Assembly: GCA_938045355.1 (NCBI GenBank) | Contig: CALIMU010000025.1 | Location: 1-8,044, forward strand | Source of the DNA: an uncultured Clostridium sp. | GTDB lineage: Bacteria; Bacillota_A; Clostridia; TANB77; CAG-508 | Direction of reading: 5' to 3' | Length of the DNA stretch: 8,044 bases | Shown here: in pieces, positions 7,503 through 8,044 of the stretch | Numbering within the stretch: position 1 is the stretch's first letter | Layout: every line of letters begins with the position of its first letter | Position numbers and translations under genes: made by a program | Notes under the pieces: model-generated | The model's input: only the letters and a program-made list of their open reading frames with translations | What the model was told of the DNA's origin: nothing | The model's database searches: none

Positions 7503-8001
7503 ATGACAGATGAGGAAAAGATGGCGGTAGAGCTAGATGAAAAAATAGAAAATGAAATGCTTACAGAACTTGAAGAAAAAGATAAACTTCTTAAAGAAAA
7601 AGAAGAAAGGTATTTAAGAATGTATGCAGAATTCGAAAATTATAAGAAGAGGACAGAAAAAGAAAAACAAAATACTAAATTATATGCAAAAGCAGATGTT
7701 TTAGAAATGCTCCTTCCTGTAATTGATTCAATGGAAAATGCAATATCTATAGAAACAGAAGATGAAAACTTAAAACAAGGTATTGGTCTTATGTTTGAAC
7801 AAATTAAGATATTTTTGAAGAAAAATGAAGTTGAAGAAATAGGAAAGGTGCGGAGAAATGTTTGATCCAGAAGTTCATGATGCAATTTCAATACAAGAAA
7901 CAGAAGATGCAAATTCAGGAGAGATAATTTCAGTATTTAGGAAAGGATATAAGATTAAAGATAGAATAATAAGACATGCTATGGTAATTGTAGCTAAATA
8001 A
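7503..8001 (+). CDS. grpE: GrpE nucleotide exchange factor for DnaK, +1 shift at CGG 7851
   Basis: GrpE releases ADP from DnaK in the cytoplasmic Hsp70 cycle. With the shift it is 165 aa, a normal though short length. The N-terminal half is charged coiled coil (about 1-60), followed by the family block RMYAEFENYKKRTEKEK and then LEMLLPVIDSMENAI. Frame 0 meets CGG at 7851 and stops at TGA 7863-7865. Skipping C7851 gives Gly117 and the conserved beta-domain (G-E-M-F-D-P-E-V-H-D-A, then VFRKGYKIKDRIIRHAMVIVAK) ending at TAA 7999-8001. The glycine before E-x-F-D-P is conserved in GrpE. The shift sits exactly at the boundary between the helical part and the DnaK-contacting beta-domain. It starts two bases after hrcA and shares its CIRCE-controlled promoter; dnaK would be expected beyond the window. 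Confidence 0.93.
7851..7854 (+). other. +1 shift site (CGGA) in grpE
   Basis: The in-frame context is GTG CGG AGA AAT GTT TGA. Skipping C7851 gives GTG GGA GAA ATG TTT GAT CCA, the hallmark G-E-x-F-D-P motif of GrpE. The upstream codon GTG is the same as at the kinase site. Confidence 0.9.
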
Positions 8002-8044
8002 TAATATATGTATATATGGTATATATATATGTATTGTTAAATAT
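8002..8044 (+). other. AT-only spacer after grpE
   Basis: This is nearly pure alternating A/T, with the 10-mer ATATATGTAT at 8004-8013 and again at 8025-8034 (21-base offset). No gene, terminator or CIRCE half-site is visible before the window ends. It is probably the grpE-dnaK spacer. Confidence 0.4.

Noticed and set aside
7863..7865. TGA recoding as tryptophan
   Set aside because: The only TGA of interest lies in the abandoned frame of grpE. Tryptophans are encoded by TGG and no conserved frame reads through TGA.
7..8001. Multiple pseudogenes from random decay
   Set aside because: Random decay would give varied indels and substitutions. All breaks are the same event (one extra C before an in-phase GGA/GGT), and codon use and motifs are intact on both sides.
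1..8044. CRISPR arrays, tRNA or rRNA genes, insertion sequences
   Set aside because: No regularly spaced repeats, no tRNA-like cloverleaf with a TTC-arm signature, and no transposase-like frame or terminal repeats were seen.

Overview
This window is a very AT-rich bacterial chromosome segment with all genes on the + strand. Codon choice is strongly A/T-ending: AGA dominates arginine, GGA/GGT dominate glycine, and every gene-final stop is TAA or TAG. The base composition, the hrcA-grpE order and the protein style suggest Fusobacteriota of the Leptotrichiaceae type (Leptotrichia, Sneathia, Streptobacillus relatives). That assignment is an inference; a low-GC Firmicute is not excluded.

Layout. 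(1) At 7-4130 lies an ABC-exporter and two-component cassette: a LolD/MacB-type ATPase, an FtsX-domain permease, an OmpR-type response regulator and a HAMP histidine kinase. It is closed by a strong terminator at 4143-4188. (2) At 4250-6303 lies a two-gene unit: an AlkD-like DNA alkylation repair protein and an alpha/beta-hydrolase (DUF2974-like), overlapping by one base and followed by a terminator at 6302-6335. (3) From 6406 the heat-shock operon begins, with a promoter flanked by two CIRCE-like operators, then hrcA and grpE. The window ends just after grpE, where dnaK would be expected.

The outstanding feature is a repeated recoding-like pattern. Six of the seven genes carry at least one in-frame CGG codon. 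At seven of the eight in-frame CGGs the conserved protein continues only if one base, the C, is skipped, so that the next codon read is GGA or GGT (glycine). The sites start at 133, 896, 951, 2424, 3578, 7299 and 7851. The eighth (6229) is ambiguous: the same +1 rule would end the hydrolase two codons later. No in-frame CGG in the window can be shown to be read as arginine, whereas CGT and CGC are used normally. The two other CGG triplets (1385, 7525) are out of phase and cause no shift. Without the shift the ATPase loses its P-loop, the regulator its C-terminal half, the kinase its ATPase domain, and HrcA and GrpE their C-termini.

Two explanations remain open. One is a lineage-wide decoding rule in which CGG is not read as a triplet and CGGN gives glycine, by +1 frameshifting or a quadruplet-reading tRNA. 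The other is a systematic sequencing or assembly error that inserts C before GG. The sequence alone cannot decide, but the exact codon-phase regularity makes this the thing to test. CDS coordinates below span each whole gene, including its shift.
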